DNA of 64,000 nucleotides from Artemisia argyi (Eukaryota; Streptophyta; Magnoliopsida; Asterales; Asteraceae): NCBI GenBank assembly GCA_030686995.1, contig CM060708.1, forward strand, positions 183,957,115 to 184,021,114. The letters run 5' to 3'. A model generated the notes under the pieces. The model searched no databases, was not told the origin of the DNA, and saw only the letters and a program-made list of their open reading frames with translations. Shown piece after piece: positions 9,654 to 22,728 of the stretch (position 1 is the stretch's first letter; each line of letters starts with the position of its first letter). The translations under genes were made by a program, and so were the position numbers.

Positions 9654-12218
9654 ATCTCCCCCTAAGGGGTGGTCATTCGAATGATGCTCCACGTGAGTGG
9701 GTCTTCCGTGTTCTTTGTCTTCAACTTTGTGTGTCATGGTAGAACAGTCTTTAGTCTTTGTTCCTTCATGCTTTGTGATCTTTGATGACTGATTTTTCAT
9801 CGTTCTTTGTTCCTTAGTGATGTGGAGTTATCTGTCTTTCGTCACTTCTGCGTCTGTGGTGGTTGTTTGCCATTCCAACATGCTCATACATCTTTGGACT
9901 TTGATATTCATATGCACGTAGTTCCCTTTCTTTCACTTTGATCTTTAGTCTTTATACTTTGTAGATTCTTCTTTTTGGCGTAGAATCTTTCTTTGAACTT
10001 TGTGTTGTATAGATCTTTGAGGGAGCTTTCTGTAACTTCCAGATGTATGTATGAGCACGTGGAATCTGTTGCCATGGAGATGAAGTGTCCTTGCATATAA
10101 ACAGTTAGCAATAAAACATCCGGTACTTACAGATAAGGAATTAGAGATTGTCAACAGCATAGTGTGAAGACTCCTTCTAATCCTTACCATGGCCGTTCCC
10201 ATGTCAGATACTCTCGAGAGAGCTTACAAGACCTACTTAGTAGCTCAATGACTGGGTGAGTCGCTGGGGATCACTCCACGACTGTAGACCGTTTGAAACC
10301 ACCGCGAACACTAAGCGTAACCTATAAAGAATTACCGAAGTGACCTGCTGTCAGGGCTGCTTGATGTTGACCTTGGTAGGAATTTCCATTCAATCACTGA
10401 GAATCACAAAAATGAATCCTCTCATAAATGTTCTGGCAGATTGCTAAGATCTGCGTAAGACTCTAAAGTTTACATCTGGCGTCCTTAATGATGAACAACC
10501 AGTGTAGAAATATCATGTGTTCCTATGAGATCTTTTGATGAATCTCGGGGCTCTAGACTCGATAAGTGCACATTTGATTTCCTATGCGGAGATTAGGAAG
10601 AGGTCTCCTGCTTCAATATCAACCATCTCTAAGAGACAGATCGATAGATTACACCGGTTCCCCGTGAGAATGAAACAAGCTCTTTTAAGAGAACTTGAGT
10701 GGTTAAGAAGGTTTAGTGCAGTGCGCCACTGGGTCCATGACGTCTTTGTCTTCAATACCGGCGTCACCTTAGTAACAACCAGTAGCATATGAGTTGAACC
10801 CGGTGTCTGCCCTAAGGTTGAACATATGGAGGGCTATTTCTTTTCACCCTTTTTCATAACTTTTCTTTTTAATTCTTCAACCCCTTCTTTCTCCTTTCTC
10901 ATTTTCTCCTTTTTTCAATCATACCTAAGGACTTCTAGTTCTAATTTATTGGATTTGTCCTTGGGTAGATCCCTCCGGCTCTGGCGGATCATAGGACGGT
11001 TTTTCCTAACCGTAGTCACCTTATAACTCCATGACTATCCTATCATTGCCATGAAAACCATTTATTGAAAATCTCTCAAAGTGTTTATGATAATAAAACA
11101 CATTGTTGACACTTCGAGAGTTTTGCATTTCTTTTGAAGGACTCCCCCTTCACATGTGCTCATGAATATTTAAGAAATTTGCACATGCGTGAGGAGTTTG
11201 CACTTTTTGAATTGATCCACTTTCAGCGAACATGACCGATTCGAGACACGCTTACATCACTAGTTAGACTAGCTTGAAATTATTACCCGTCCTGGTCAAG
11301 TCCAAAGAAAGTCTCTCGATACGGTACATTCTACTCAGACAAGTCCTATTCGAGACACGCTTACATCACTAGTTAGACTAGCCTAAAATTATTACCCGTC
11401 CAGGACAAGTCTTTTCGATTACTGACATTTTAAGCTTCGTCAATTCATAGGTACTTACTGAGTCGAGCTCTTTTGAGATTCAGTCACAATCTTTAAACAT
11501 CTTTGATCACAATTTAATCATGTCTTCTCCCCCTCAAAAATAGCATATCGTGATATTTTTTATATCAACTGATTAATAAAAAGCTTTTTGGAGAGATAGA
11601 CAGATTTGATTTCGCATGAAATTGGAACAATTTAGTTTTTATACTCCCCCTTAATGATAGCTCATGTAAAATGAATTTAAGGGTTTAGAGGGAGTTTTCT
11701 TGAGCACTCATTTTGAGAGATTTTGAGAAATCTTTTGAACAAACTTGAAAAAGTGCTCAAGAATTCTGTTTGAAAACGAGTTTATGCTTGAAATCTTTTT
11801 CGTTTGTTTAGACTCGAACTTTTTGAAAAGGATTTCGACATTGAACGTACGAGTCCTTGATTTGAAAAATAATCAGAAGTCATCGTTTAAGTACGGGTTT
11901 CGTACTGAAGTATACGAAAGCCATTGTGAAGAAAATTTTGAGAAACGACATGTTTTAGAAAAAACATTAAAAAGAACTCCCGCTCAAGCATCTGTACATG
12001 TCCGTATCATTGTTGAATGACATTTCTAGAAACGTACAGAATATTGATTTATACGAGAGACATGTCGTGAGAAGAATATTTTTGGATTTTTTGATTTTAT
12101 ATTGTTTTTGTGTTTTTTGAAAATTTTATATTTTTGTATTTTGTTTTTGTTGGTTTTTCAAATTTTGTATTTTGTTTTTTCAAAAATATTTACAGCGAAG
12201 CGATTTTGAAAACATTTT
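9654..12218 (-). other. 3' untranslated region of C2 with PPT and conserved blocks
   Basis: The PPT lies against the LTR (minus strand TTAGGGGGAGAT, 9654-9665). Further polypurine tracts of the same type lie at about 11141-11151, 11524-11537 and 11643-11651. Two 52-bp direct repeats (11240-11291 and 11349-11400; ATTCGAGACACGCTTACATC in + orientation) and a 28-nt hairpin (11895-11922) are also present. Large parts are shared with the 3' regions of C1 (about 52240-53700, opposite strand) and C3 (54600-55200 and 30130-30180). The small ORFs here are antisense to the element and not conserved as proteins. Confidence 0.75.
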
Positions 12219-15200
12219 TCAAGAAGATTCGAGAAGACGTTCTAGCTCCTCAGGAGTTAGGCTTCGCATGCCAATTCGTCGAACTAAATAGTCAAACCTT
12301 TTTTTTGGAAGGGCTTTAGTAAATAGATCGGCAAGTTGGTAATCAGTCTTAACGAAAAATAATTCAACAGTACCCTCTTCCACGTGTTCTTTGATGAAAT
12401 GGTAGCGGACTTTGATATGCTTCATCTTAGAGTGATGTACGGGATTGCACGAGATGGCTATGGCACTTTTTGAGTCACAATACATAGGTATTCTGTCAAA
12501 AGTAAAGCCATAATCTGTGAGCTGTGTCCGCATCCAAAGAACTTGGGCACAACACGCAGATAGAGACACATACTCGGCTTCGGCGGTTGAAAGTGCAGTA
12601 CAATCCTGTTTTTTTGATGACCAGCTTACTAGCTTTTCACCCAAAAATTGTGCTCCACCTGATGTACTCTTTGCTGTAACTTGATCACCAGCATGGTCTG
12701 CGTCTGAAAATGCTGTTAGATTAAACCCCGAATCCTTCGGATACCAAAGTCCCATGTTAATGGTGCTTCGTAGGTATCGAAAGATCCATTTAACCTCTTT
12801 GAGGTGAAGTTCGGTAGGCTTTGCCTGAAACCGTGCTAACAAACAAACAGCAAATTGAATATCTGGTCGACTAGCAGTTAGGTACATGAGAGAACCAATC
12901 ATGCTCCGATATTTTTTCGGATCGATGGGTTTTCCAAACAAATCAGCACCTATTTTTGGTGAAGTGACCATTGGTGTACCAACAGAATCACAATTTTCCA
13001 TTCCATGTTTTTTCAAAATCTCTATTGTATATTTAGCTTGATTGATAAAAATACCACGAGGGGATTGATGTATTTGTAAACCAAGAAAGAATTTTAGTTC
13101 CCCCATCATGGACATTTCAAATTTGCTTTTCATGAGATTTTCAAAATGTTTTGAATGGTTAGGATTGGTTGATCCAAAAATTATGTCGTCCACGTAGATT
13201 TGAACGATCAAAATGTCATCTTTGAACTTTTTGATAAACAAGGTGTCATCAACCGTTCCTTTTGTGAAATTGTTTTTGCGCAAGAAAGATGATAGTTCGT
13301 CATACCACGCTCTTGGAGCTTGTTTTAAACCATAAATTGCTTTCTTAAGCTTGTAGACGTAGTCTGGATGATCTCTGTCGATGAATCCCTCTGGCTGACT
13401 CACATACACTTCTTCTTTCAGAGTTCCATTCAAGAATGCAGTCTTAATGTCCATCTGATAGACTGTGATGTTTTTGTGAGCTGCATAGGCTAAGAAAATC
13501 CGGACTGCTTCAAGTCTAGCTACAGGCGCGAATGATTCTTCGAAATCTATCCCTTCTTCTTGTGGATAACCTTTAGCCACGAGACGAGCTTTGTTGCGAA
13601 TTACAGTCATTTCCTCATCCAGTTTGTTCTTCCACAACCACTTGAGATCAAGAACACGTTTATCAAGTGGTCGTTCAACAAGTTCCCAACTATCATGTAA
13701 CAGGTATTGAAGAAATTCCTCCTGCATCGCTTCAATCCATGGGTTTTCTGCCATTGCTTCCCGAATGTTCTTAGGTACTTTGGTGCTTATTGAGCAAATG
13801 TAAATGCACAATTCGAGATCGGTGGCAAGTTGTCTCCTCGTCTGAACTGGAATTGAAGGTTCACCAATAACATGTTCTATTGGATGGTCTTTTGTCCATT
13901 GAAACGTAAAAGGGTACCTTGGGTGTAACGAATGTGTGTTAGATGGTTCTTGTAACCTTGAAGAAGATTCAGTAGAGTCTGATGCAAACGGGTTTTCAAA
14001 TGCTTCTTCTTCTTTTAACGCAACATCGTTTGAATTAGTTGTAGGTTCTTCTTGAAAATTTGTGTTTTGGTTTTGCTCATCAACTCTTGGTAGAACAGGT
14101 TCAATAACTGGAGTTGCTGGAGTAGATGTTGATGATGTTAAGGGAGTTGGTGCTTCAGCTTCGATTGTAGTAGATACATCTTGTGATGGTGGTGGTGGTT
14201 GATGGTTTTGAGCGGGTGCAGCGGAATGTTGTTGAGATGCATTTGTCGAAGTTCCACCATAATATTCATCAAACATTAACTCGAAGAAATTTTCCAGTTC
14301 TTGTTCTGAAGGTTTGTCCGTGTTTGTTGACTGAGCTCCTTGAGGCACGAGTCCTGAACTGATGTGTCCAGAAGTCTGTTGGTTTGGTGCGAGTCCTAAT
14401 CTGTTTTGATTAGAAGCCATCGGATTAAGCGCGGGTTCTAGAGCGTATCTCTCAGAAGCCATTTGTGAAATCTCGTCAAACTTCACATTCATCGTCTCCA
14501 TTATCTTTTTCGTTCGTCTATTATACACCCTGAATGCCCTCGAGTTTTCTGAATATCCAATGAAGATTCCAATATCACCCTTAGCTTTCAACTTTCCTAG
14601 ATCTTCTCTGTCATTCGTCGGATAGCACAAAGCACCAAACACGTGAAGGTAAGAGATGTCAGGTTTACGGTTGTTCACTAGCTCATATGGGGTTTTATTG
14701 AATCTCGGATGGACTAGGGATCGGTTTTGAGTAAAGCAAGCAGTGGCTACAACATCAGCCCATAAGAATAGTGGTGCACTAGAAAAAATCAGCATTGTAC
14801 GAGCAGCTTCAACAAGAGTTCGGTTTCTTCTTTCAACTACCCCATTCTGCTGTGGAGTTCTAACAACTGATGTTTGATGTGTAATTCCAACATCTTCGAG
14901 GTAAGTTCTTAACTCCTGATTTGTGAATTCTGTGCCATTATCTGACCTTATAATCCTTACTGGAGCTTGAAGTAGAACTTGAATACGCTTCAGAAAGGTA
15001 ATGATAATGCCTGGTGCTTCGTCTTTTGATCTCAAAAACTTTACCCAAGTATATTTTGAATAATCATCAACAATAACAAGAATATACTTCTTCCCATTAA
15101 TGCTTTCAACTCTCATTGGGCCACATAAGTCCATGTGCAACATATGTAACCTTGCTTCCGAACTAGGTACGGTTTTGGGTTTATATGATGCTCTTTTACT

Positions 15201-15722
15201 TTTTCCTTGTTCGCATGATGGACATAGGTGTTCCTTGGTGTATTTGAACTTAGGAAGTCCGGTGACGATGTTGTCTTTGGCTAACTTGTTGATGGTGTCG
15301 AAATTGAGATGGGATAAACGTCTATGCCACAGCCAGGACTTAGTTTCAGTTGCCCTTGTCATAAGACAAATTGGTGATGTAGAAGCCATTTGGTTGATGT
15401 CGATAGCATACAAATTTGTACCACGATTACCAGTTAAGAGATCATCACCAACCAAATTTCTTATAAAAACCGTGTTTCTCCTGAATGCAACTTCTAAATC
15501 TGCATCACAAAACTGCCCAACTGAAAACAAGTTGTGTCCCAACCCTTCAACGTAGTAAACTCGAGTGATCAAAAAATTCCCAAACTGAAGATCTCCAAAA
15601 CCCAGGATAGCTGCTACATGATCATTTCCAAAGCGTACAGTTCCCATGAATTTCCAGATGAAATTGATCAGCAGCTTTAAATTCCCGGTCATGTGCTTGG
15701 AGCAACCCGAGTCGACGATCCA
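12219..15722 (-). CDS. Copia Pol of C2: protease, integrase, reverse transcriptase, RNase H
   Basis: The frame is open for about 1167 codons. Protease motif W-I-V-D-S-G lies at 15722-15705. It is followed by the GAG-pre-integrase segment ([13 protein letters not shown]), the integrase core with its D, D and E residues ([28 protein letters not shown]), RT ([20 protein letters not shown], catalytic YVDDIIFGS) and RNase H ([19 protein letters not shown]). It ends naturally with the tail [15 protein letters not shown]. The order INT before RT defines Copia. It has no start codon of its own before DSG and must be reached from the gag frame, from which it is shifted by one base. The enzyme domains look intact; expression is doubtful. 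Confidence 0.93.
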   Translation of the reverse strand, partial: WIVDSGCSKHMTGNLKLLINFIWKFMGTVRFGNDHVAAILGFGDLQFGNFLITRVYYVEGLGHNLFSVGQFCDADLEVAFRRNTVFIRNLVGDDLLTGNRGTNLYAIDINQMASTSPICLMTRATETKSWLWHRRLSHLNFDTINKLAKDNIVTGLPKFKYTKEHLCPSCEQGKSKRASYKPKTVPSSEARLHMLHMDLCGPMRVESINGKKYILVIVDDYSKYTWVKFLRSKDEAPGIIITFLKRIQVLLQAPVRIIRSDNGTEFTNQELRTYLEDVGITHQTSVVRTPQQNGVVERRNRTLVEAARTMLIFSSAPLFLWADVVATACFTQNRSLVHPRFNKTPYELVNNRKPDISYLHVFGALCYPTNDREDLGKLKAKGDIGIFIGYSENSRAFRVYNRRTKKIMETMNVKFDEISQMASERYALEPALNPMASNQNRLGLAPNQQTSGHISSGLVPQGAQSTNTDKPSEQELENFFELMFDEYYGGTSTNASQQHSAAPAQNHQPPPPSQDVSTTIEAEAPTPLTSSTSTPATPVIEPVLPRVDEQNQNTNFQEEPTTNSNDVALKEEEAFENPFASDSTESSSRLQEPSNTHSLHPRYPFTFQWTKDHPIEHVIGEPSIPVQTRRQLATDLELCIYICSISTKVPKNIREAMAENPWIEAMQEEFLQYLLHDSWELVERPLDKRVLDLKWLWKNKLDEEMTVIRNKARLVAKGYPQEEGIDFEESFAPVARLEAVRIFLAYAAHKNITVYQMDIKTAFLNGTLKEEVYVSQPEGFIDRDHPDYVYKLKKAIYGLKQAPRAWYDELSSFLRKNNFTKGTVDDTLFIKKFKDDILIVQIYVDDIIFGSTNPNHSKHFENLMKSKFEMSMMGELKFFLGLQIHQSPRGIFINQAKYTIEILKKHGMENCDSVGTPMVTSPKIGADLFGKPIDPKKYRSMIGSLMYLTASRPDIQFAVCLLARFQAKPTELHLKEVKWIFRYLRSTINMGLWYPKDSGFNLTAFSDADHAGDQVTAKSTSGGAQFLGEKLVSWSSKKQDCTALSTAEAEYVSLSACCAQVLWMRTQLTDYGFTFDRIPMYCDSKSAIAISCNPVHHSKMKHIKVRYHFIKEHVEEGTVELFFVKTDYQLADLFTKALPKKRFDYLVRRIGMRSLTPEELERLLESS

Positions 15723-18700
15723 AAGACATATTTCGATAACCTGCCAAGAATAGAAGAGTTTGTATTTGGAAACCGTGTTGAATTTGGTTCCATTGGGTTA
15801 GGAGTAAAATCTAAATCACACTCATAGACAGTGGCTACTTGTTTAGCTTGAGCTATTTCTAATTTGCCGTCCTGAAGAGTGAACTCTCTACCCGTCGGAA
15901 TCCACATACAAAACTTAAGGTAGTTCCTAGGCATTCGACTACTAGTGGTAGACCTAAAGCGTGAAACTAATCTTTCTATAGATCTAGATCTGGCACTAGT
16001 TCCCTTTGGAACATACTTCTGTTTAGGCGTAACATTCACATTCTTAGAAACACATTCATCATGAACATCATTAATTAAACATTTCTTGCATATTAAACAA
16101 ACAGAGTCATTACATGCATTAGAAATAGTACTTTCGACATTACATTCAGATGAAACATGTCTCTTATTACAAAGCGATAAATTCCTAGGGTGTTCTTCTA
16201 CTTCTTCGGCTTTATTCTTGCTACTACTCTTAGAAACAGGCGAGACTCTATTGTTCCTTGTATTGCTCCTAGGCTTTAGTCTGCTGCTCCTAGAGGTGCT
16301 TTCTAATCCTGTAGAAGGTAAGGCACACGCGTTAGGATTTATGTTGTTTTCCTTTTTAGCATTCCTAGACTCTTTAGAATTATCCTTTTTGCACGCATAT
16401 GTCTTAGATGTGGAGGCAGACGCATTAGTGGGACTAATCCTAAAAAGGCCAGGTGCTATCACTTTTGGTGTTTCGACAACCGCTTTTCCTTTATCAACAA
16501 TCTTTTCATTTTCATTTTTCTTGGGCAAGGGTGTTGGAGTGACTGGTTTTGTCAAATCCTTTTTCTCATCGACTTTTGGAGCAAACCTTGAAATTGACAT
16601 CTTTGGTTTTTGACCCGTGTTTGAAACATTTGGTTTCTCCGAAGTCGACGGTTTTGCAAACTTAGTTTCCTCACCCTTTCCTTTTTGACTTTCAAGCTGA
16701 GCCCTCAAAAGATCATTTTGCTCTTGCATGTTCTTTAAGGCACGCTCATACGACAATTTGTCATACTTGCATTCTTCCTTTTTTCGATCAAGTTGTTTAA
16801 AATATGACACATTTTCTTTTTCAAGCTTTATAAGAGCATTTTCATATTTTGAAACAATTTCGGAGGTCTCAGCTCTCAGTCTTTCATCGTCTTGAACAGA
16901 ATATGTTTGTAAAATGATGGACATAATGTCAGTGGTCATAACAGCTTCGAAGAGAGAATCATTTAGGTTTTCCAAAACATTCATGTTTTCACGAGTTTCA
17001 TTAGCTTCGTTTACCAGGGATTTGTGGTCCTTGACAAAATCAGTCGTTTCTTTTAAGAAAGCTTGTTCAAAATGGATTACCCTCGCACTGATGTTATTCA
17101 GTGGGATAGTAATTTCGTTTTCAAAAACTTTTTTCTGCTCAATATGAAAACTAGAATGCCAGTTGTTAATATTGATTGTAGTTTTAGAAGCAAAAATATT
17201 TTGAAGTTCTTGAATTCTCTTTTTAACGTCATCCAAAATTTCTCTAGCCTCACTTGTATTAAAAGTGTTGTTAGAAGAAATTTGTTCCATTTTTGAAAGA
17301 GATTTGGAAACAATTACTTTCTTAGAAAACATTTTTGAGAATGGTCGTTTTATGGAAAACACAGATGGTTCTTTTTGTGGAACAAAAGTAATTCCCGAAA
17401 GTTTGTTCAATTTGTTGTAATCAATGGGTTTCAAATCCTTTTGTTTCATTTTAGAAATGCTCTCTTCGACATGTTCTATCGTTTGCACAGAATCCCGAAC
17501 GACGGGAGGATCATGTTTAGTGTAAATCACATTACCATTGTACAAAACATTCTGTTCTTGCTGAGCTTTCTTGAGATTACCGGGGTTGTTGTTACCAAGA
17601 GCCACTTTATGTTTCGTATGGTAAACCGGATTAGTTTGATTTGAAATCATTTTCATTGTTTGACTTGACTGACCCGACTTAACCACTAATTCTTCTAAAT
17701 GTGCAATCATGTGTGCTGACTCTACGATTTCGGCCAAAAGTTTGTCTTCTTTCTTAGCAAAGTCCTTTTTCAGCTCGTCCCTTTCTTTTTCAAGATTGGT
17801 ATAAGCTGACTTTTGTTTAGAAAGTTGGTTTTGTAAATCAGAAATTTCCGCGTTTAAAGCTTTTATCTTTTTGAAAGAATTAACATCAAGTGTATCAAAC
17901 TTGAGTTGCAATTGTTTTTCCCTCGAAACGGAATTTTGATAACCAGTTTCTAATTCAGACAATCTTTTGTGATGAAACTCAAAAGCTTTAGCGTTTTCCT
18001 TGTAACTCTCAAGCTCAGCGGTCAATTTGACATTCGCGGCCTTAACATCGCGATTGACCTTTTTCACTTTCTCGATTTCAATACCACAATTATTTAATAA
18101 TGATTCAAATAAAGCACGTGTTTCCTCATCATTCTCAGCATGCTGTGAAACGAAGCCTCCATTATGATTCACATCTGGAGTTGCTGAAGGAGTATTGCTA
18201 CTACTTGGCGTGTCCAGGTATGTATCATAAGTGGGTGCTAGCTTCTCAGAATGTTGTTCCTCATGAGGAGACATATCAAATATATCATTATTGTGACATG
18301 TGTTGAAATTTGGTACCTCAGATGGTGCATTGGTGTCATAAACAGGAAGTGTGTCAGAATCCGTGTCATACTTAGCTTCCTGAAGATTCGCCATGAATAT
18401 GCAGTTGGCATCGATATCCTATGTATCTTCCATGTCATCCATAAGAGCCATAAAGTCATTCTCCTCTGCGTTCAACTGAAATCCTGCCTCTGCCTTTTGT
18501 GCCAACATCACTGCTTTTTGCAAGTACGCTAGATCTTTCTTGTTCGGCTTAGTAAGACAGTTCCTTGCCATATGACCTACACCCTGACAGTTAAAACACT
18601 TTACCGGATTACCTTGATTCACATTTCCTAAATTCCCAACTACTGGAGCTTCAACATTTCTATTCTGATTACCCATTGCCTGATTACCAACATTCTGACC

Positions 18701-19939
18701 CCTTTGATTTCCAACAAACTGACCCAACTGATTCCCTGCATACTGACCATACTGATTTCATGCATTCTGATTCCCTGCATTTAGCATATTCTGATTCCCC
18801 ATGTTAATTCCAGTAGCATATCCTTGCTGATTCCCATAAACTCCAACCATTTGGCCTCCGTTGCCCATATTGAAACTCGGCTGAGCAATCTGCTTATTGC
18901 GAGTGTTCGATGAAATCCTTTGGTTGTTGTTTGTTGGTGTAGAATAGCGTCCTTGGAATGCCTTTGACAGAAAAGCAAACGCTTGGGTCAGTGCTGCAGT
19001 AGCTTCATCATTTTCAGTGAATTCTGGTTCTTGGAATTGTTGGTATTGCTGTTGTGGAATAACATGTTGTTGTTGCTGTGGGTAAAACTGTTGTTGGTAG
19101 ACCGGTGTTGGTTGTTGAATGTATGATGGTTGCATGTAGTTGTGAGTGGAAGATGATGATGGTTGTTGTGTGTTCACTGGTAGCAGTGTTGGTGTAGTAG
19201 CAATTAATGCGAGAGGATCATGATTCTTTGCCAATCTTTCTTTCCTTACTTCATTAGCCTCAGCTTGGTTTTGCTTCAAAAAGTCATAGAGTTGATCATA
19301 GTTCACCTTATGTAAGTCCTTTGTTTGATTGACAATTGTAACATAACGACCCCATTCTTCTGGAAGGTTATTGATGAATTTGATGTTTGTTGCAATTGTT
19401 CGAGGTGTCAACTTGTTTCTGATTAACTCATTCATCAAAGTGCAAAACCTTGTGTAGTATGATTCAATCTGTTCACCTTTAGTGGATGTGAAATTCTCCC
19501 ATTCAGTAAGAAGTTTGTTCTCAACGTCTTGTTGTCCAATTTCTGTTCCATGACATATCTTTCTAACACGTTCCCACATAGCATAAGCAGTTGCACAACT
19601 GTCGACCGCAGCAAAGATCTCGCGTGGTAATCCAAGTTGGATTAAATGCATTGCCATATCATCCGCGACGATCTGCTTCTTGTCTTCCTCTGTGTAATCT
19701 GCTTCTGTTTGTTCACGCACGAATGGTTGAGTAGGAGGTGTTGTATTTGGATTACCTTCAATTTGAACTTGTCTTGGTTGAAATGGACCTTTTTCAATTG
19801 ATTGGATCATTAATTTACCATCAGGCTTTGTTTTGATGTAACGAAGCATGCGGCTTGTCCATGGGAGATATCCACCTTTTTCAAGCATTGGAGGTCGGTT
19901 TTCCGCACCGGCTGCATGAATATCTTGCTGAGTAGCCAT
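15689..19939 (-). pseudogene. Gag of C2 with long coiled-coil extension, two in-frame stops
   Basis: One frame runs from the ATG at 19939 to 15689. It is broken by TGA near 18758 and TAG near 18419. Residues 1 to about 200 are the Copia Gag (UBN2-type) domain, including LTEWENFTSTKGEQIESYYTRF. A Gln/Asn-rich region follows, then the zinc knuckle C-F-N-C-X4-H-X4-C in the middle piece (18727-18419). The last 900 codons are mainly heptad-like charged coiled coil ending in basic Ser/Arg-rich sequence. Such an extended Gag is characteristic of Sireviruses. The frame passes the protease start by 12 codons, then stops, so Pol requires a shift of one base back. Confidence 0.85.
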
Positions 19940-20239
19940 TGATGAAGTGTAGATTGATAAAGTTGATTCTTGGATCGATTCAACGAAGTAGGAGTTGCGT
20001 TTAGTGTAAGTTAATGCAAGTTTTTATGGTGAAAAATTTGATCTAAAACCTTAAAACCTCAATAACTTCCGTTCGGAGTGGATTTGGGCCTCGAAGCTGG
20101 GCTTGAATGATCTTTAGATGATTCAACGTGTCCTTCTTCTCGGTCTTGCGGTCGTTTTGACAGCTGATTCGTCGAAAACGGAGTTACGGTTCAAAAGTTA
20201 TGGCCGTTTGAAGTTTGGTAGTCAAGAATCAAAAAACTT

Positions 20240-20860
20240 ACGCGTAAACCTTGATCTTATGCGTAAACAGTGATTCTTACGCTTAACTTAGAATCTTATG
20301 GTTAACTTCAAATCTTACGCGTAAGAAAAGTTATGCGTAAACTTTCAGGTTATGCGTAAACAAAATGTTTATGCGTAAGCTTTGATTTTTACGCGTAAAC
20401 TTTGAGTTTATGCGTAAGAAAAGTTACGCGTAAGGTTTTTCAACCAAATTGATCTCTCAAACTTGTCCAAGCTTGAAAGATATCCCTTGTCGAAGTATTC
20501 CACAAACTTATCCAAGTCAGGGAAGTACCGAGTCACTGTAGCACGAAGAGAAGACCTTTGATGAAGTTATGCGTAGAATTCTGAAACTTATGCGTAAACA
20601 ATATTAGGTGTAAGATCTTATGCGTATAATCTCAACTTGTGCGTAGAAAACCAATGTTAAGCGTAGGATCTCAATCTAATGCGTAGAAAACCAAAGTTAT
20701 GCGTAAGAAGAGGGTTTTGACCAGAGTTACGCGTAGGAAAAGGGTTTTGACCAAATCTTATGCGTAAAAAGGACAGAAAGTACTGTTCACAGCTGTAGAT
20801 TCGTACTATTCACCCAAGTTACGCGTAAGGAGACCAGAAAGCTTGAAAAATCCGATTTTT
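20240..20860 (-). repeat. Leader array of C2: TTACGCGTAA / TTATGCGTAA repeats
   Basis: Between the primer-binding site and gag lie more than twenty copies of a 10-bp near-palindrome TTA(C/T)GCGTAA, dispersed at irregular 10-35 bp spacing, with variants such as TTACGCTTAA. The rest of the leader (19940-20240 and 20860-21076) has no ORF. Equivalent arrays of unrelated sequence occur in C1 and C3. Confidence 0.85.
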
Positions 20861-21076
20861 TCAACCAAAAACACTTTTTCCACTTGTTTCTTTTGATCAA
20901 ATCTTTCCCAAAACACTTAGATTCACTAAAGCTTCAAGAAAAACAACAACTTTAACACTAAAACACTTAAAGATCAAGACTTTTTAAAGAAAAAGTGCAC
21001 TTTTACAAGAAAAAATGCAACTTTTTAAGAAAAAACTTGAAAACTATGATTACCACACACTCCTAAATCATTGTTA

Positions 21077-21090
21077 GGCGAATGATACCA
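21077..21090 (-). promoter_or_regulatory. Primer-binding site of C2
   Basis: The minus strand reads TGGTATCATTCGCC two bases after the 5' LTR. The first eight bases match the initiator tRNA-Met complement used by plant Copia elements. The identical site occurs in C1 at 30957-30970. Confidence 0.8.
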
Positions 21091-21092
21091 CT

Positions 21093-21499
21093 TGTAGGAC
21101 CTTAGATATATCAACTTTAATACCAATATAATAACTAGAAGAAGGAAAGATGGTGACTTGATGCAATATGGTGTGGTGTTAATATTGTATAAAAGAGAGA
21201 ATAAGATAAAGAGAACTTTTATTAAAAACACACACAATACACACACAAGCACATCTTACAAATGAGAGGTAAGGTGCCTTATATAGTTAGAGAGAAATGC
21301 CTCATGGGCTTTCTAATGGATTTGGGCTTGGACTTGGTTACATGATTAGATAATAAGGCTTATGAAACATAGCACATAACATATTAGCTTGCCAAGTCCA
21401 AGGCCCAATGACTAAACTATTACTAATCTTAACAAACGACACAAAGTTACAATATGAGAATGACCATCACTTCTATATATAAATACTTTAATGCTAACA
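21093..21499 (-). repeat. 5' LTR of C2 (407 bp)
   Basis: Minus-strand TGTTAGCATT... starts at 21499 and ...GGTCCTACA ends at 21093. A TATA box (CTATATAAGG, complement of 21277-21286) gives the promoter. The target duplication TTGCT follows at 21500-21504. Confidence 0.92.
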
Positions 21500-21610
21500 T
21501 TGCTTGACTTCGTAAATGAGAATATGTCCCTTTTTTCTAAGTGCGGCACCTTTTTTTAGCCGGCATTTTCGTTTACATCTACGCATAAATTGACATTCAA
21601 CTAACTAATA

Positions 21611-21864
21611 CTACCTCCGTCCTATAATAAGTGTCTACTTTGAATTTTTAAAGTCTTTCTCATTCAACTTTGACCCTAAATATTTTTATTTATGTTATGT
21701 AATACTTTATGAAAAATATATGAATGGATTGAGTTTTAAATGTATTTTTATTGATATAATTTTCATCAAGTATTATATAACACAAATAATAATATTTATG
21801 GTCAAAGTTGAATGGGAAAGACTTTGAAAATTCAAAGTGGACATTTATTGTGGGACGGAGGGAG
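21611..21864. mobile_element. Stowaway MITE (254 bp)
   Basis: The ends are CTACCTCCGTCC (left) and GGGACGGAGGGAG (right), inverted copies of the Stowaway consensus. TA is duplicated at 21609-21610 and 21865-21866. The inner halves are also complementary (AGTGTCTACTTTGAATTTT versus AATTCAAAGTGGACA), so the element folds into one hairpin. Confidence 0.95.
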
Positions 21865-22225
21865 TAAATAATTTAACAGGTACATAGAAGGTTTTGATCA
21901 ACTAACATAAACTAAAGCAACAAACTTTTGATGAAAAGTAGTACAAATGAATAGTTTGCGAGTCGACATATTTAAAAAATCAAACATTTCTCACATATCA
22001 AGAGACCCATCCTCATTATTCATCTAAAAAAGAAATCAATGGTTGAGATTAAAAGTATTTTAATATTTCACATATTTTTTATAATTTAAATATCTTTTAA
22101 ACCGTTAATCGTTAAGCGAAAATGATTACACCATCGCGACGGGCATTAAATTATCTTTCTATAGACGGGCACTTTGCTATACTTTCGAAAAAAAAAATCA
22201 TTTTTTTCACCTTTTTTTTCGTGGC

Positions 22226-22322
22226 CGAAAATAATCATATATGATATTACATATCATATCATATATGATATTACATATATCATATATGATATTACATATC
22301 ATATCATATATGATATTACATG
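22226..22322. repeat. ATATCATATATGATATTAC tandem repeats
   Basis: About four imperfect palindromic copies of CATATATGATATTACATATC in the left outer arm of the fold-back element. The right arm keeps about one copy (25243-25262), so the repeats expanded on one side. Confidence 0.8.
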
Positions 22323-22671
22323 AGGTGAGTTATTTTAAGGATCAAGTTTTTGTTTCATATTGGGTGACAAATCCCCACCATTCATCTAATTAGATCTAAT
22401 GGTAGGGATTAACCTAAGATTAAATATGGAAACCTAAGTCAATGTTTTTTTTTTTCTTTCTTTTTTCTTTGTTTTTTTTATTATTCACTTTCTTTTTTTT
22501 TTTAATTTTCTTTTTTGCCTTTTTTCCCAATTAACGTTTTTTTTTCCTTTTTTTTGTTTTGTTTATTTTTCCCTTTTTTCTTTTTTTTCTAATTCATTTT
22601 TTTGCTTTTTTTAAATTAAGTTTTTTTTTTAATAAATTCAAGATTTTTTTCACTTTACTACGTTTTCGTCC

Positions 22672-22675
<4 letters not shown>

Positions 22676-22727
<52 letters not shown>
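22676..22727. repeat. (TA)n microsatellite in left fold-back arm
   Basis: A pure TA run of about 26 units at the start of the left phased array. It has no counterpart in the right arm. Confidence 0.97.

Positions 22728-22728
<1 letters not shown>

Larger units (their letters stand above)
9229..21499 (-). mobile_element. Copia (Sirevirus-like) LTR retrotransposon 'C2', full length, gag-pol only
   Basis: Two LTRs (9229-9653 and 21093-21499) bound the element, and identical 5-bp flanks TTGCT (9224-9228 and 21500-21504) show a single insertion event. On the minus strand the order is 5' LTR, primer-binding site, repeat-rich leader, gag, protease-integrase-RT-RNase H, a long 3' untranslated region with several GGGGGAG tracts, PPT and 3' LTR. 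No third ORF is present, unlike C1 and C3. Two stops and one frame break in gag/pol, and about 2% LTR difference by eye, mark it as an older, probably inactive copy. Confidence 0.93.

Noticed and set aside
9908..10202. Similar small ORFs at 9945-10202 and 53477-53725 (M-G-T-A-x-x-R-I-R-R-S-L-H) as a conserved small protein
   Set aside because: In C2 this reads in the sense direction, as it does in C1, so conservation is notable. However, the frames diverge after about 30 codons, there is no counterpart seen in C3, and they lie deep in the 3' region; not enough to call a gene.
10535..10792. 85-codon plus-strand ORF conserved in part at 54609-54857
   Set aside because: Both lie in the 3' untranslated regions of minus-strand Copia elements and are antisense. 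Similarity reflects shared element DNA, not a conserved protein; frames differ at the ends.
15100..17644. Plus-strand ORFs of up to 175 codons
   Set aside because: They are antisense to the C2 gag-pol coding strand and have no recognisable features; shadows of the real frames.
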